DNA of 64,000 bases from Lepus europaeus (Eukaryota > Chordata > Mammalia > Lagomorpha > Leporidae): contig NC_084827.1 of the NCBI RefSeq assembly GCF_033115175.1, forward strand, positions 61,751,201 to 61,815,200, in the 5' to 3' direction. Under the pieces are notes generated by a model. It had not been told where the DNA came from. It made no database searches and saw only the letters and a list, made by a program, of their open reading frames with translations. Each line of letters begins with the position of its first letter. Positions within the stretch are counted from its first letter, which is position 1. Position numbers and translations under genes: made by a program. Positions 45,946-57,078 of this stretch are shown in pieces.

Positions 45946-46266
45946 GCTTTTTAATGATTTATTTATTCATTTGAAAGTCAGAGTTGAGAGAGAGAAGAGA
46001 CAGAGCAAGCGATCTTCCATCCACTGGTTCACTCCACAAATGACAACAGTAGCCTGGACCAAGCCAGGCAGAAGTCAGGACCTGGAAGCTTTGTCCCAGG
46101 CTCTGACATGGATGGCAAGTACTTGGGCTCTTTTTCTGTTACTTTCCCAGGCCACTAACAGGGAACTAGATTGGAAATGGAGCAGCCAGGACTTGATCCA
46201 GCACTCATCTGGGATGCCAGTGTTGCGGGAGGTGGCTCTCCCTGCTATATCACAATGCTGGCCCCT
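45946..46266 (-). mobile_element. C-SINE
   Basis: ATGATTTATTTATTCATTTGAAAG start, ending ATCACAATGCTGGCCCC. Its flanks (45900-45945 and 46270-46525) read like two halves of one older interspersed repeat that I cannot name. Confidence 0.82.
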
Positions 46267-46529
46267 AGACTGACTTTTAAGTAATAAAAATTTCTAATAG
46301 TTGTGGGGTCTGCTCTGGGTTGCAGATAGGCTCTTGGAGAAAAGACAGCAAGAGAGGTTTCTGGAGTCTCTTTTAAAAGGATACTCACTCCTTTCATGAA
46401 GGCTCCATCCTCAGGGCCTACTCACCTCCCAAAGGCCCCACCTCCTGACACCATTACTTTGGAGGGTAGGTATTGAACAAATGAACTTGGGTGTAGGTTG
46501 GAGGGGCAGGACATAAACATTTAGTCCAT

Positions 46530-47925
46530 TATTATTGAAAAGTAAAAGACTTGTCTATATGCATGTTAATCACTGTTCCCTATTCATGCTCCAATTTGAA
46601 AGATTAAATTCCCAGTACAAAATAAAATTATACCTACATTGCTTGTTCATAAAAATTAGGGAAAAGGGATTTGTTACATGGACACTACTTTTCTCTTCTT
46701 TTTTCCTTAATTTTGTCATTTATGTTATTATTTCAAATTCATGTATGTTAACTTTTTAGCTTTAAATAAAATGTGGAATATAAATTTTCCAATTTGTGGT
46801 CAAAATTTTGGGAGTGTTTCTTGGTTCCTTATTTTACAACTTTTTCTCTAATAAGAAAAGCATTGAATCCATCAAAGGAGTCCTTCCATGGAGACTGTGT
46901 GTCTCTTTCTATCATTCTACCCAGCTCTCTACTAAAATGAGAAAAAAAGTGGGAAGAGTAACATTTTATATATTTTTTCACATATATTTTTATTTGGCTT
47001 CTTTGAATACAGAAATGTTTTTGGGCCTGCTTCTACTTTCAATGGGCTGCAAAATCACATGTCATGCAGCTTCTGGAAAATGCTATTGTATACTCAAGAA
47101 AGTCAAATAATATCTTTTTATTACAGAAATTGATCTAAACTTGTGGTTCTCTAAAATTCTCTTTGGAATTCCCTAAAGGTCCTTGGCTATACTTTGAGAA
47201 CTATATTTGAAACAGTGTCTGGCACAGAAAGGTTGTAAATGGAAAAGTTAGCAATTATTTTTAGTTTTAGTTTTACTTCTCCCTTTGATTGGGAGTAGGA
47301 ACACCTTACCTCGTATCACTTCCTATCTGTATCAGTTTTTGTATTTCATTTCTTACATGGTTTCTCTATTTTTACTTCCTTCTTTTATCCTCTGTCCCCC
47401 TCCTTGGCCTAGCATTCTTAAGGTTGGAGACTTCATTTTAAACTATTGTTGTTCAGACTTGTGTTTCCTTTGGAATATAAGATCTGTTAATTATTCACTA
47501 TCCCTGAAACTTGACTAGGAGTTCATTAGCCTACTCCTGGACACTTACCTAGGTCTATACTTCAACAGGTAGGAAAGAAAATTCTGACCAAAAAGCCTAA
47601 GTGGGTCGCCAAAATAGAAGTTACAAAGCACAGACTGTGAGTTGTAGTAGTTCTATGTTGAAACCCAAATGAATTGGACTCCTATTGAGACTAGTGTTTT
47701 GCTGTTGTTGATATATTGTCTCTGTAACCAGATGTAACCAGTGGAGCCAGGTGGATGAGAAATGAAGAGGGACAATGGGGGAAAAAATCAGAACTCTCAA
47801 GAAAAACAAAAATACTAAATATATGAAGAAGTAAAAGAAAATGAGAAATAAAAATCAATTATTCATAACCTAGGAGTAGATAAACAGATCCTCAGATATG
47901 ATGTGGTAACATATCCACAAAATAT
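46530..47925. other. 1.4 kb unassigned AT-rich sequence
   Basis: Frames up to 104 codons (46796-47110 plus), without recognisable similarity. Confidence 0.5.
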
Positions 47926-47929
47926 GAAG

Positions 47930-48420
47930 AATGAATTTAGAATTCAGAGAAACTTTTAAAACTGTTGACTTCCAAAAATCCTGTTAAAATATGAAAAAAT
48001 AAAGAGAGGGAAAAGATTCTCAGCAACTGGGAGAATATACTTGCAAATCACAAACCTGACAAAGGGCCTGTAGTTACAATTGTAAAGAACTCTTAGCAGT
48101 AAGAAAACAAGCAATTCAATAATAAAATGGGTGAAAGACTTGCACAGACTTAAAGAAGTTATACAGATGGAAAACAAACACATGAAAAGATATTCAGCAT
48201 TGCTTACATTCAGGGAGAAACAAATTAAACTTTTCTGTCAGCAGTCAGCTTATCAAAATGGCTACAATTAAAAAAAAAACAACTAATTACTGAGAGAACC
48301 AAGTGCAGAGGTGTGGATACAGAGAAATTGGATCTCTAGTAAACTGCTAGTAACTATGTAAAGTGATACCTCTACCGTGTAATTTAGTAGGAAAGTTTCT
48401 CAAAATTTAAAAATACACTC
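47930..48420 (+). mobile_element. Ancient L1 ORF2 fragment
   Basis: AGCAACTGGGAGAATATACTTGC, CAAACCTGACAAAGGGCCTG and AAATGGGTGAAAGACTTGC are decayed forms of the C-terminal ORF2 region, with many stops. Confidence 0.75.
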
Positions 48421-48424
48421 CCAC

Positions 48425-49000
48425 TTTCCTTCACTTTTTCTTCTCTTCTTTCCTGGCCTCCACTCACCTACCCTCTGATTCAGTCCAAATTTATTGAATT
48501 GGCTTAATATTATCACTTTGATAGTTAGTGAGCAACACTAATAATAGATGCTTTAGTTATTTAAAATGTGCATCTATTAGGTATATATAAGAAAGGGGCC
48601 AGCTGCAAGTAATAGGGCTATTTACTTTCATAGGTCTAAATGCTTTCTAAGTTTTAGTTTTTAATTTTAATTTTTAGTTTTAGAGATAGCATATTTAAAA
48701 CTTACATTACAATAAAAACCTTTAACAACTTAATAAGTAGTTTGACAAGTAAAAAGCCAACAGACCCCAGTTTAGTGGGAATATAGACAGCAGCTATAAG
48801 CAATGATTGAATGGAAAAATGACCATTGCACTCATATAAAGTAGATTTTAAAGTAATCACAGAACATTACAACTATATTAGTATAACATTCTTAACCATT
48901 AGTTTGACAAAGTTATAAAACAAAGTTTAGTAAAACTATACTTGCAGCAATACTGATACACACAAACATTTCTTTCTTTTTTTTTGTTGTTTGTTTTTAA
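48425..49000. other. Unassigned AT-rich sequence
   Basis: No gene or repeat recognised. Confidence 0.5.
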
Positions 49001-49004
49001 ATTT

Positions 49005-49700
49005 TAGCTCCCACATATAAGGGAAAACATGCAGTATTTGTCTTTTGGGGTCCAGCTTATTTCACTCAATTTGATGTTCTCCAGTTGCATCCATTTTGCT
49101 GCAAATATTAGAATTTCACTATTTTTCTACAGCTGAAGAACATTCCACATTTTCTTTACCCATTCATCTGATGATGGACACCTTGGTTGATTCCAAATTT
49201 TGGCTATTATGAACAGTGCTGCTATAAACCTGGTGGTGCAGGTATCTATTTGATACATTGTATTCCAGTTGTTTGGGTATACCCAGTAGTGGGATTTCTG
49301 GATCACATGGCAAGTCTATTTCTAGTTTTTAAAGAAATCTCCCACTGTTTTCCACAGCGGCTGCACTCATTTACATTCCTAACAACAGTGTATATGTGCT
49401 TCCCTTTCTCCACATCCTTCCCAGCATTTGTTTTGGATTTTGGATATTCTGACAGGGTGAAGTGATATCTTGTTGTGGTTTTGATTTGCATTTCCTGATG
49501 GTTAGTGATGTTGAGCATTTTTTCATATATTTGTTGGCCATTTGTGTTTCTTTTTTGAGAACTGTCTATTGACAGTTTTTTGAGAACTGTCTATTGAAGT
49601 CCTGTGTTGATTTCTCATCTGCATTGGTTAGTTTCTTTGTTGTTGTTGTTGTTGTTTTTTAAGTTGCTGGTAAATTTGGAATATTAATCCTTTGTTTTGT
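49005..49700 (-). mobile_element. Ancient L1 ORF2 fragment, antisense
   Basis: GCTCCCACATATAAGGGAAAAC, ATGATGGACACCTTGGTTGA and TTTGATTTGCATTTCCTGATG are characteristic of the L1 ORF2 3' region read in reverse. A 22-bp unit (TTTTTTGAGAACTGTCTATT GA) is tandemly duplicated at 49551-49572 and 49576-49597. Confidence 0.85.
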
Positions 49701-49782
49701 CTGAGTTTTAGAGTCAACAAAATTTACTGATTTCACTTCAGTTTCTTGGTGATCCTTTGGTTGTCCCTTTTGATCATTTTAG

Positions 49783-49921
49783 GTTTCATGTTTATCTGTT
49801 CCCCTGTGGCTTTACCGCCATATACTATGATGCTGAAGAGAAGAGAGAGTTGCACAAGAATGGGAATGCATTTTTTCTAGATGAACCTGGAAAACTTATG
49901 TTTGGGTCTCAGTATCTTGGA
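49783..49921 (+). CDS. Orphan coding exon candidate, gene not identified
   Basis: A 139-base block is bounded by a pyrimidine tract with TTTTAG at 49777-49782 and GTAAGT from 49922. Read after one leading base, 46 codons stay open. The peptide begins FHVYLFPCGFTAIYYD and ends GKLMFGSQYLG; it is aromatic-rich and unlike the surrounding AT-rich noise. The exon leaves in phase 0. I do not recognise the family. Its immediate left neighbour is an ancient L1 fragment, so an exonised repeat must be considered, but the peptide does not look like L1. No flanking exon of a named gene supports it. Confidence 0.5.
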
Positions 49922-49922
49922 G

Positions 49923-51308
49923 TAAGTCTCAAGACCATTTCTCCTTTCTGCATCCTAACACATACACTTTATTAAGGCCCACACAGTTATTCCTCTAACT
50001 TTATATTTAAAACGAAAGACAAAGTTGAAATAGGTACCAAGAAAAAAAACCCAGAATGTCTGCTATACAACAAATACATTTCTTTTTATCTACATCTTTG
50101 GAGTAAACAATGTGACCATACCCACTATATAAGCTGCATTTTAGATGATGAATATTGAAGCTTGGGCTGCAAGCTGATATAATATTAACAGTATATAAAT
50201 AGTATATTTGTTATGTCATAGTAAATAAAGGCATATTAAAGAATGAATGTGAAACATTTAACCAGTTGATAATTCTGTAGTATCATTGCTAGTTACCTGG
50301 GTACCATTTAGTGTTTTGCACAATTGAGGTGTCATATTCATGGCAATATGTATAATACAGTTTTCTGCAGTAAGTGCAATTTCTGGCTGGGATATCCATC
50401 TAGAGTCTTATTGAATGATGATAAACAGCAATTACTATGTAATAATAAGGCTCATTGCCAGTTTATTGGTTTCTCTTTTCCTCATATTGTAATAAATGTT
50501 TATAGAGCCATTTCTATAATGAGCCACATTTTCCCCAGATTTTAATTCTGGCATAAAATTTGACTAAAACTTTAGTAACCCAGGCCTTCCTTTCTTTGTG
50601 ATCCAATGTCAAGACATAGATTCCCATCAGGTAAGATAGTAAATCACACAAGAGCAGTCTTGAGACTGGGAGCTGGGTGAACAAAGCTGTCGTCACCGGC
50701 ACTACCTTGAAGAAGATTAACTACCTGCCCTATCTTTGCAGTCTGTCTACTGTCTCCTGTATCTTGGCCAGGTGAGTCTTTTAATATTCTCTTTGTCATC
50801 ACGCCTGGGGACTAGTGACAAAGAGCCTACTCTTTAAAGATCATTGCAAGTAATTGTGCACACATGCACACAATACATTTTGAGTGAGACTTGATATCAC
50901 ATTGAATTTAAAGCAGAAATCTTGGTTTTGGCATTGTTCCAAGGGAATCATAGCAATGAAGTAGAATCTTTCTCCTTGTGACTGTCATCCTTTTCAGCAT
51001 GAACATCTTGTCTCCTGGTTACCATCTGTTCCTTATCTCACCTCTTGATTGTTTCATTGTTCACCTTGTCATTACATCTTCAGCCAGCCTCTCATAGTTA
51101 AAAAGAAACACTATAAAGCTAATGAGTTGCATTAGTTATACTCCAGCATTATCTTATGGGTTTACTATTCATTCTATCAATATTTATTAACCACTACTAT
51201 GGGCAAGGCTCTGATAAGGTGTTTCAGAAGATAAAAATATCAGATATTGCACTTAATTTCAAAACGTCTTAGGGATGACTTATTTAAGGCATAAATGTAA
51301 ATGTCATA
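49923..51308. other. Unassigned apart from the micro-exon; possible L2-type trace near 51165-51230
   Basis: TATTTATTAACCACTACTATGGGC near 51180 recalls an ancient L2/MIR-like 3' segment in reverse. Otherwise nothing is recognised. Confidence 0.35.
50742..50771 (+). CDS. Possible 30-base micro-exon following the orphan exon
   Basis: CCTATCTTTGCAG precedes and GTGAGT follows a 30-base stretch reading SVYCLLYLGQ in phase 0, the phase in which the exon at 49783-49921 ends. Such short motifs arise by chance, so this is weak alone. Confidence 0.25.
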
Positions 51309-51642
51309 AGGCCAGTGCTGTGGCACAGTATGTTAATTCTCTGCCTTTGGTACTGGCATCCCATATGGGCACTAGTTCTAGTCCTGGCTGCTCCTCTTCT
51401 GACCTAGCTCTCTGCTATGGCCTGGGAATGCGGTGGAAAATAGCCCAAGTCATTGGGCTCCTGCTCCCAGATGGGAGACCCAGATGAAGCTCCTAGCTCC
51501 AGGCTTCGAATCAGCTCAGCTTCAGCTATTGTGGCCATTTGGGGAGTGAACCAGTGAATGGAAGACCTTTCTCTCTGTCTCTCTCTCTCTCTCACTGTCT
51601 GTAACTCTACCTCTCAAGTAAATAAAGAAAATCTCAAAAAAA
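51309..51642 (+). mobile_element. C-SINE
   Basis: Head AAGGCCAGTGCTGTGGCACAG; tail TAACTCTACCTCTCAAGTAAATAAAG. Confidence 0.88.
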
Positions 51643-51644
51643 TG

Positions 51645-53130
51645 TTATATGAAAAGAAGAGATAAAGCACTATGCAGCTCCGAATAATGAGAGTTATAAT
51701 TTAAATGGGGGAGAGAAAGATAACAGACTTGATCCTACAAGATAGAGTGTTGGTGTGCAGAGACAGTCTCTTCCCCCAAATATTTGTTCTATCTATTCTT
51801 TGATGAATGCTACTTGTGATGCCACATGGTTATTGATCTTTAATTACATATTTGATCTTTAATGAGTTCTTCATTAACAATGAGCTCATTTATAGCTCAA
51901 GGTAAACAGTTGCATAACTATTGTTTAAATGCTTGTAAAATTGTAAAATTCTTTCTTTGTGGCCAGCAAATAGATACATCCTTGGAGCTGGCCTCTCCAG
52001 TGTTCCTCTCTCCTGTAGGAACATCTCCAGTAGAATCAGTGCTGTTTCCTTTTTGCTTCTCCAGCATCTTGCATATTTCTCCATTATTGAATGTAGGTTA
52101 TTTTGTTGGGGTTGTCTGTACATTTATCTTCCTCATTACATTCCTTAAGGGATTAAACCCTTAACGTGCCTAATTTCTAGCCATACAATGTCTAAAAATC
52201 AGAGGGTCCTCAATAGATGGTTCCTAAATAATTGAGTGAATAAAATAATAAATGAGTTTAACCACATTTCTTGGAATTTAAGAGCTGGAACTTAGTGAAG
52301 AAAAAATATAATACCTTAAAACTATTATTTGCCAGTTGTATGGAACAGATTGGAAGGGACTTTGCAGTGCTGCAACTCTAAGAAGTGATAAGAAAGGAGT
52401 GCCATCATTCTAGAAGTTTCTGATCTGCACAAATGACTTCCTGTGAAACCTCACACCCAAAGATGACAGATGTGAAAAGGATTTTGCAGCACTCAACTTT
52501 CCACTTAGCACAGTTTCCTTTTCTTTTGGTGATTGCATCAGAACTTTATTTAAAGTATTTTTGGACTGGTGTCTGGATACCTGAAATTTGGACGGTTCCC
52601 TCCAAATCCTGAGAGTCTCAATCTTGGACTGAAAGACATTAAGAACTATGTGAAGTTTGCAGGTCTTCCTAAAGGCATCAATGCTCCTGGAACGCTACAG
52701 GGTTGGGAGACAATACAATGTAATCCCGAAATCTTTCTCAATGCCAGAGGTCTGGTCACTAAAGGTTTACATAATGAAGATATAAGTTTGAGATGACCTT
52801 TGGCAGAATCCCTAAGATTTCCTTATGGAATATAAATGTTTGGTTGCAGGGCATTCTATAGAAGAACTATTCATGATTTTATTTATTTGGCAAGTTAGTG
52901 TAGCCACCTAGAGATTTCAGTATAATAAATTAGTAGCCCTAGCATGGTCCCACACAAAGATACTTAGGAAATAATCAATATGCCTCCTGTATTTCTGAAC
53001 TATAATAATTCAGGGTACAATAGCCCTTTTTCTGTACAGCTACCTGAACTTGTCATTTTATTGATTTATTCTTAATCTTATCAATAAGATATGGAACTGA
53101 TCTCTTTTGTATTACTCTGGGAAGTTCCAT
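51645..53130. other. Mostly unassigned; possible L2/MIR-like end near 52165-52255; short ORF 52569-52796
   Basis: GGTCCTCAATAGATGGTTCCTAAATAATTGAGTGAATAAA near 52205-52245 resembles the end of an ancient L2/MIR-type repeat. A 75-codon frame at 52569-52796 (SGYLKFGRFPPNPESLNLG) starts at GTG, is closed upstream by TAA and lacks a good acceptor; I do not recognise it. Confidence 0.35.
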
Positions 53131-53136
53131 ATCAAC

Positions 53137-53480
53137 ATTTTTTTTTTAATTTTTGACAGGCAGAGTGGACAGAGAGAGAGAGACAGAGAGAAATGTCTTC
53201 CTTTTGCCATTGGTTCACCCTCCAATGGCCGCCGCGGTAGGCGTGCTGCGGCCAGCGCACCGCGCTGATCCGATGGCAGGAGCCAGGTGCTTCTCCTGGT
53301 CTCCCATGGGGTGCAGAGCCCAAACACTTGGGCCATCCTCCACTGCACTCCCTGGCCACAGCAGAGAGCTGGCCTGGAAGAGGGGCAACCGGGACAGGAT
53401 TGGTGCCCCGACCGGGACTAGAACCTGGTGTGCCGGCGCCGCAAGGCGGAGGATTAGCCTAGTGAGCTGCGGCGCCGGCC
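53137..53480 (-). mobile_element. Young C-SINE, GACAGGCAG-tail type, with TSD
   Basis: TTTTTGACAGGCAGAGTGG through CTGCGGCGCCGGCC. ATATCAAC is duplicated at 53129-53136 and 53481-53488. Confidence 0.93.
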
Positions 53481-53488
53481 ATATCAAC

Positions 53489-53924
53489 TTCTTGTGAAAA
53501 CAATACAAAAGTACTGAAATGACTTTCAAATAATAACGCAATTTATATTCAAATTAAAAAGCAGCATAGGGAGAGAGGAACAAAAGCAATGGCAAACAAA
53601 CATATATTTATTATGTAATGTGAGAGTTCTATTTATATAAAGAAAGTGAAAAGGAAAATATTAATCATACTTAGTATGAAAGAAAGGGAACAGATAAACC
53701 ATCCATAGAGACATAATATGTTATAGTTACTTTCCTAAACCTTAATTGATAATTAGGAATGAATGATTTGTGGGCTTGATTTAAAAGTAATTATGTGAAA
53801 TAAAGAATGAAACTTTTCTATTTTACAAATTAATTCCATGATAATCTCAAAAAGGTGACCACTCATAAAAACTTGATATATATGTATATACTTCCATACC
53901 TATTATTTCTTTTTGTATAATATA

Positions 53925-53956
<32 letters not shown>

Positions 53957-54524
53957 CAAACAAAAGATAAATCTAGGTTTGGTTTCCAAGCTTATATACA
54001 TTTGAGGGTATTATTTATGAAAAAATTCAAAGTTTTAGATTTGAAATTATGTGCAATGGTAATATTTATAGAAAATAAAGAGAAATGAGAAATCAAAGTA
54101 AATTGAAAATCTATTAAATATTACAATGCTACAAAAATCACAATATATGGGAAAATATGTGTAGGCATATAAATACTGATCTTTTATAGCACATTATTTC
54201 ATGATTTATGATAACAATTCTTCGCATCATTTTCCATGGATATGATAGAAAGATAATTCAATCTTTTCTCTAGCATGGTTGGGTGAATTAAAATGTTCTG
54301 ATAGTTAATACTTTAGGAAGTTTATTCTAGCTTCACAACTTATGCAATGTTGTCTAAAAATTCAACATTATCATAAAATGGAAAAAATTTATCTTATTTC
54401 TATTTTCAGTATGTTGTAGGTTTTGGAAGACTTTGCGACAAACTAAATTCTGGCTCTATATTTTACATGTTTAGTTTCTTCTCTGTTAGCTGCATTCTTC
54501 CAGTACCATGTGCCACAGAATAAC
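53489..54524. other. AT-rich unassigned sequence with a (TA)n run
   Basis: A TA dinucleotide run lies at 53917-53956. Nothing else recognised. Confidence 0.5.
53917..53956. repeat. (TA)n microsatellite
   Basis: About 18 TA units with one TG interruption. Confidence 0.95.
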
Positions 54525-54607
54525 TTGTGCTGTAGGGTTCCTGCTGGCTCTGTTCTATTGTGTCTCACACCTGGAGGCTTTCTGTACCTCAGACTCACAT
54601 CTACTGA
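54525..54607 (+). repeat. 83-bp duplicated segment, copy A
   Basis: Matches 55291-55373 over 83 bases with four differences by eye. Copy A sits in ordinary sequence and is the likely source. Confidence 0.9.
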
Positions 54608-54966
54608 GGTTATGCAGGGAAGCAATTGTAAAACACTTAAATATTCCATAGCCCCAAACCAAATGGATCTCCAACTCAACTTCCAATTAGCCAAGTCCCC
54701 AAAATGTCTGTATCCAAGTGTGATGGAGGGGAAATATGACTACAAAGAGATAATATTCTGAAGTAATGATGGAATCTCTTCACTGAGAAAATCTTACTGA
54801 TGTATGTGACCACATGAATATACTACATGACTGCTATCACCGCCCTTGGAAATTTTCAAGCAACTTTGGGAACTATGAAACTTAGGCTTCATTAATGTTT
54901 TAGCAATGTTCCTCTGCATACAAATAATCAAAATGGGATCCTGGGAAGATAGACAGTCAGATAGCT

Positions 54967-55000
54967 ATAGATATATAGATAGATAGATAGATAGATAGAA
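54967..55000. repeat. (GATA)n microsatellite
   Basis: Six to seven GATA units, followed by AT-rich dinucleotide runs. Confidence 0.95.
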
Positions 55001-55109
55001 TTAATGATGTATACGTGTATATATATATATCGACACACATATACACAAGAATACATAATTCAAAATTTTTATTTATTTTCATTTGAAAGGCAAACTGACC
55101 TAGAAAGAC

Positions 55110-55460
55110 AGACATACATACACCCTCCACCACACATACACACGCACACACACATCAAAGCCAATATACATACATATATACATATATATTTCTATATATA
55201 TTCTATATATGTATATATAAATATATATCTATATATACAGAGACATATATTCTATATATACATATACATGTATATATAGAAATATACTTATTGTGTTGTA
55301 GGGTTCCTGCTGGCTCTGTTCCATTGTGTCTCACACCTGGAGGCTTTCTGTACCTCAGACTCGTATCTACTGATATGAGTATATATATATATATACATAT
55401 ACATATGCATATGCATATACATATACATATAATATGCACATACATATACATATACATATG
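55110..55460. repeat. Compound (CATA)n/(TA)n microsatellite
   Basis: Long runs of ACACAC, CATATA and ATATAT units, interrupted at 55291-55373 by the 83-bp segment copy B. Confidence 0.92.
55291..55373 (+). repeat. 83-bp duplicated segment, copy B, inside the microsatellite
   Basis: About 95% identical by eye to 54525-54607, same orientation, 766 bp away, with microsatellite on both sides and no poly(A). Confidence 0.9.
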
Positions 55461-55796
55461 GAGAGATTTATCTTCCATCCATTGGTTCACTCCTCAAATG
55501 CCACAACAGCCAGGGCTGGGTCAGGGCAATGGTAAGATTTCGTATCTTCACTGGGTTTCCCATTTGGGTAGCAGGAACCCCATTACTGGGCCATTATCCA
55601 TTGCCCCTCAGGGTGCATGGGGAGTAAGCTGGTTCAGAAGTGGAAAAGCGAGAACTCAAATAGGCACTACAGTTGGAGCGTGGCATTCCAGAACGACAGC
55701 TTATATAGGTGTGCCACAATGCCTACCCGTGTAATCTTGGATGACATATAACACTAATATCCAAATGAATAGAGAAATAATTAAAATACAAGAACG

Positions 55797-56439
55797 GAGG
55801 AAGTGCCCTCTCGGCGGCTGCCGCCTGCGCCAGGGCCACGCCCCGGGGCCCGCAATGTCCTCTGGCCTGGGGCGTGAAGACTCGGGAACGGGGGCGCGCT
55901 GCGGCCTCGGGAGCCCCCGGAGTAGGAGCTGCATCTCAAGCACCTGGAGTCCTTTTATGAAAAATCTCCTCCTGGGCTTATCAAGGAAGATGAGACGAAG
56001 CCAGAAGACTGTATACCAGATGTATCGGGCAAAGAACATGCCCGGGAGTTTCTGGCTCACGCGCCAACTAAAGGACTTTGGATGCCCCTGGGGAAAGTCG
56101 TCAAAGTGATGCAATGTTGGCCTTGCAAAGGGCACATGAAGATCCCATGTATGACATCATTCGGGAGAATAAAAGACACGAAAAGGATACAGCAGTTAAA
56201 AGTTACTGGAGGATTCTACCTCAGATGAAGAAGGGAGCAGCTCCAGTTCCTCAGAATGTCAAGAGAAACACAAGAAAAAGAAGAAAGAAAAGGTGCAGGC
56301 TGAAGCACTGAGGAAGCTCTTCTGGGTTCTGGGACAAATTCTGCCCCCATAATGGGGCGACTCCAGTCCCGTGGACTTCAGTAGCAACCTTGCTCTGTTG
56401 TTGAGGATAATTAAAGTTCATGATGTTTTTTTTAAAAAA
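55797..56439 (+). pseudogene. RP9: RP9 (PAP-1) processed pseudogene
   Basis: Translation of the retained frame (from about 55935) gives LKHLESFYEKSPPGLIKED, then HAREFLAHAPTKGLWMPLGK and VMQCW, matching RP9, a nuclear PIM1-associated protein linked to splicing. The zinc-knuckle part is lost through a deletion of about 85 bases at 56130, after which YDIIRENKRHEKD continues in another frame, followed by a frameshifted Ser-rich and KKKK-rich end. No introns are present. ATTAAA at about 56410 and an A-run end the copy. ATACAAGAACG (55786-55796) and ATAGAAGAACG (56440-56450) form a TSD with one change. L1-mediated retrocopy, not functional. Confidence 0.93.
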
Positions 56440-56748
56440 ATAGAAGAACGCTTAGAATTATGACAAACTATACTAAAAATGCACTACATAAATAATAGTG
56501 TTGTAATAGAGTGATTATTATTACAAACATTAGAACTATTTTTATTTATTCTTAATACTTTTTATTTAGGATTATAGTTTTTATGTCAAAATATTTAAAA
56601 ATAGAAAAGTAAGCAAAAAATCAGCAATAGTTACATAATATGAACAAGTGCACATCTATTACCTATACATACTGACACAGGCCCCTGTGATCATTCTTGA
56701 CATAAAATTTCATGCTCCAAATTTTATTTCACAGAAATATTAATTGTG

Positions 56749-57068
56749 GGGCCAGCGCCGTGGCTCACTAGGCTAATCCTCTGCCTGCAGCGCCAGTACC
56801 CCAGGTTCTAGTCCCAGTTGCGGTGCCAGTTCTAGTCCTGGTTGCTCCGCTTCCAGTCCAGCTCTCTGCTGTGGTCCGGGAGGGCAGTGGAGGATGGCCC
56901 AAGTACTTGGGCCCTGCACCCACATGGGAGACCAGGAGGAAGCACCTGGCTCCTGGCTTCGGATCAGCACAGGGCACCGGCTGTGGTGGCCATTTTTGGG
57001 GGAGTGAACCAAAGAAGGAAGACCTTTCTCTCTTTCTCTCACTCTCTAACTCTGCCTGTCAAAAAAAA
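56749..57068 (+). mobile_element. C-SINE with 10-bp TSD
   Basis: Head GGGCCAGCGCCGTGGCTCACTAGG, tail CTCTGCCTGTC plus nine As. ATTAATTGTG is at 56739-56748 and 57069-57078. Confidence 0.93.
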
Positions 57069-57078
57069 ATTAATTGTG

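Larger units (their letters stand above)
55062..55727 (-). mobile_element. Old C-SINE, split by microsatellites and a duplicated segment
   Basis: The tail side (TTTTTATTTATTTTCATTTGAAAGGC) is at 55062-55090 and the body and head complement at 55460-55727 (TTCCATCCATTGGTTCACTCC ... GTGCCACAATGCCTACCC). The purine-run position has grown into 350 bp of CATA/TATATA repeats and received the 83-bp copy B. Confidence 0.75.

Noticed and set aside
52569-52796. 75-codon frame as an exon
   Set aside because: Starts at GTG, has TAA just upstream and no convincing splice acceptor; the peptide is not recognised.
55110-55460. CRISPR-like spaced repeats in the CATA/TA tract
   Set aside because: These are simple microsatellite units in a mammalian genome, without constant-length repeats or spacers.
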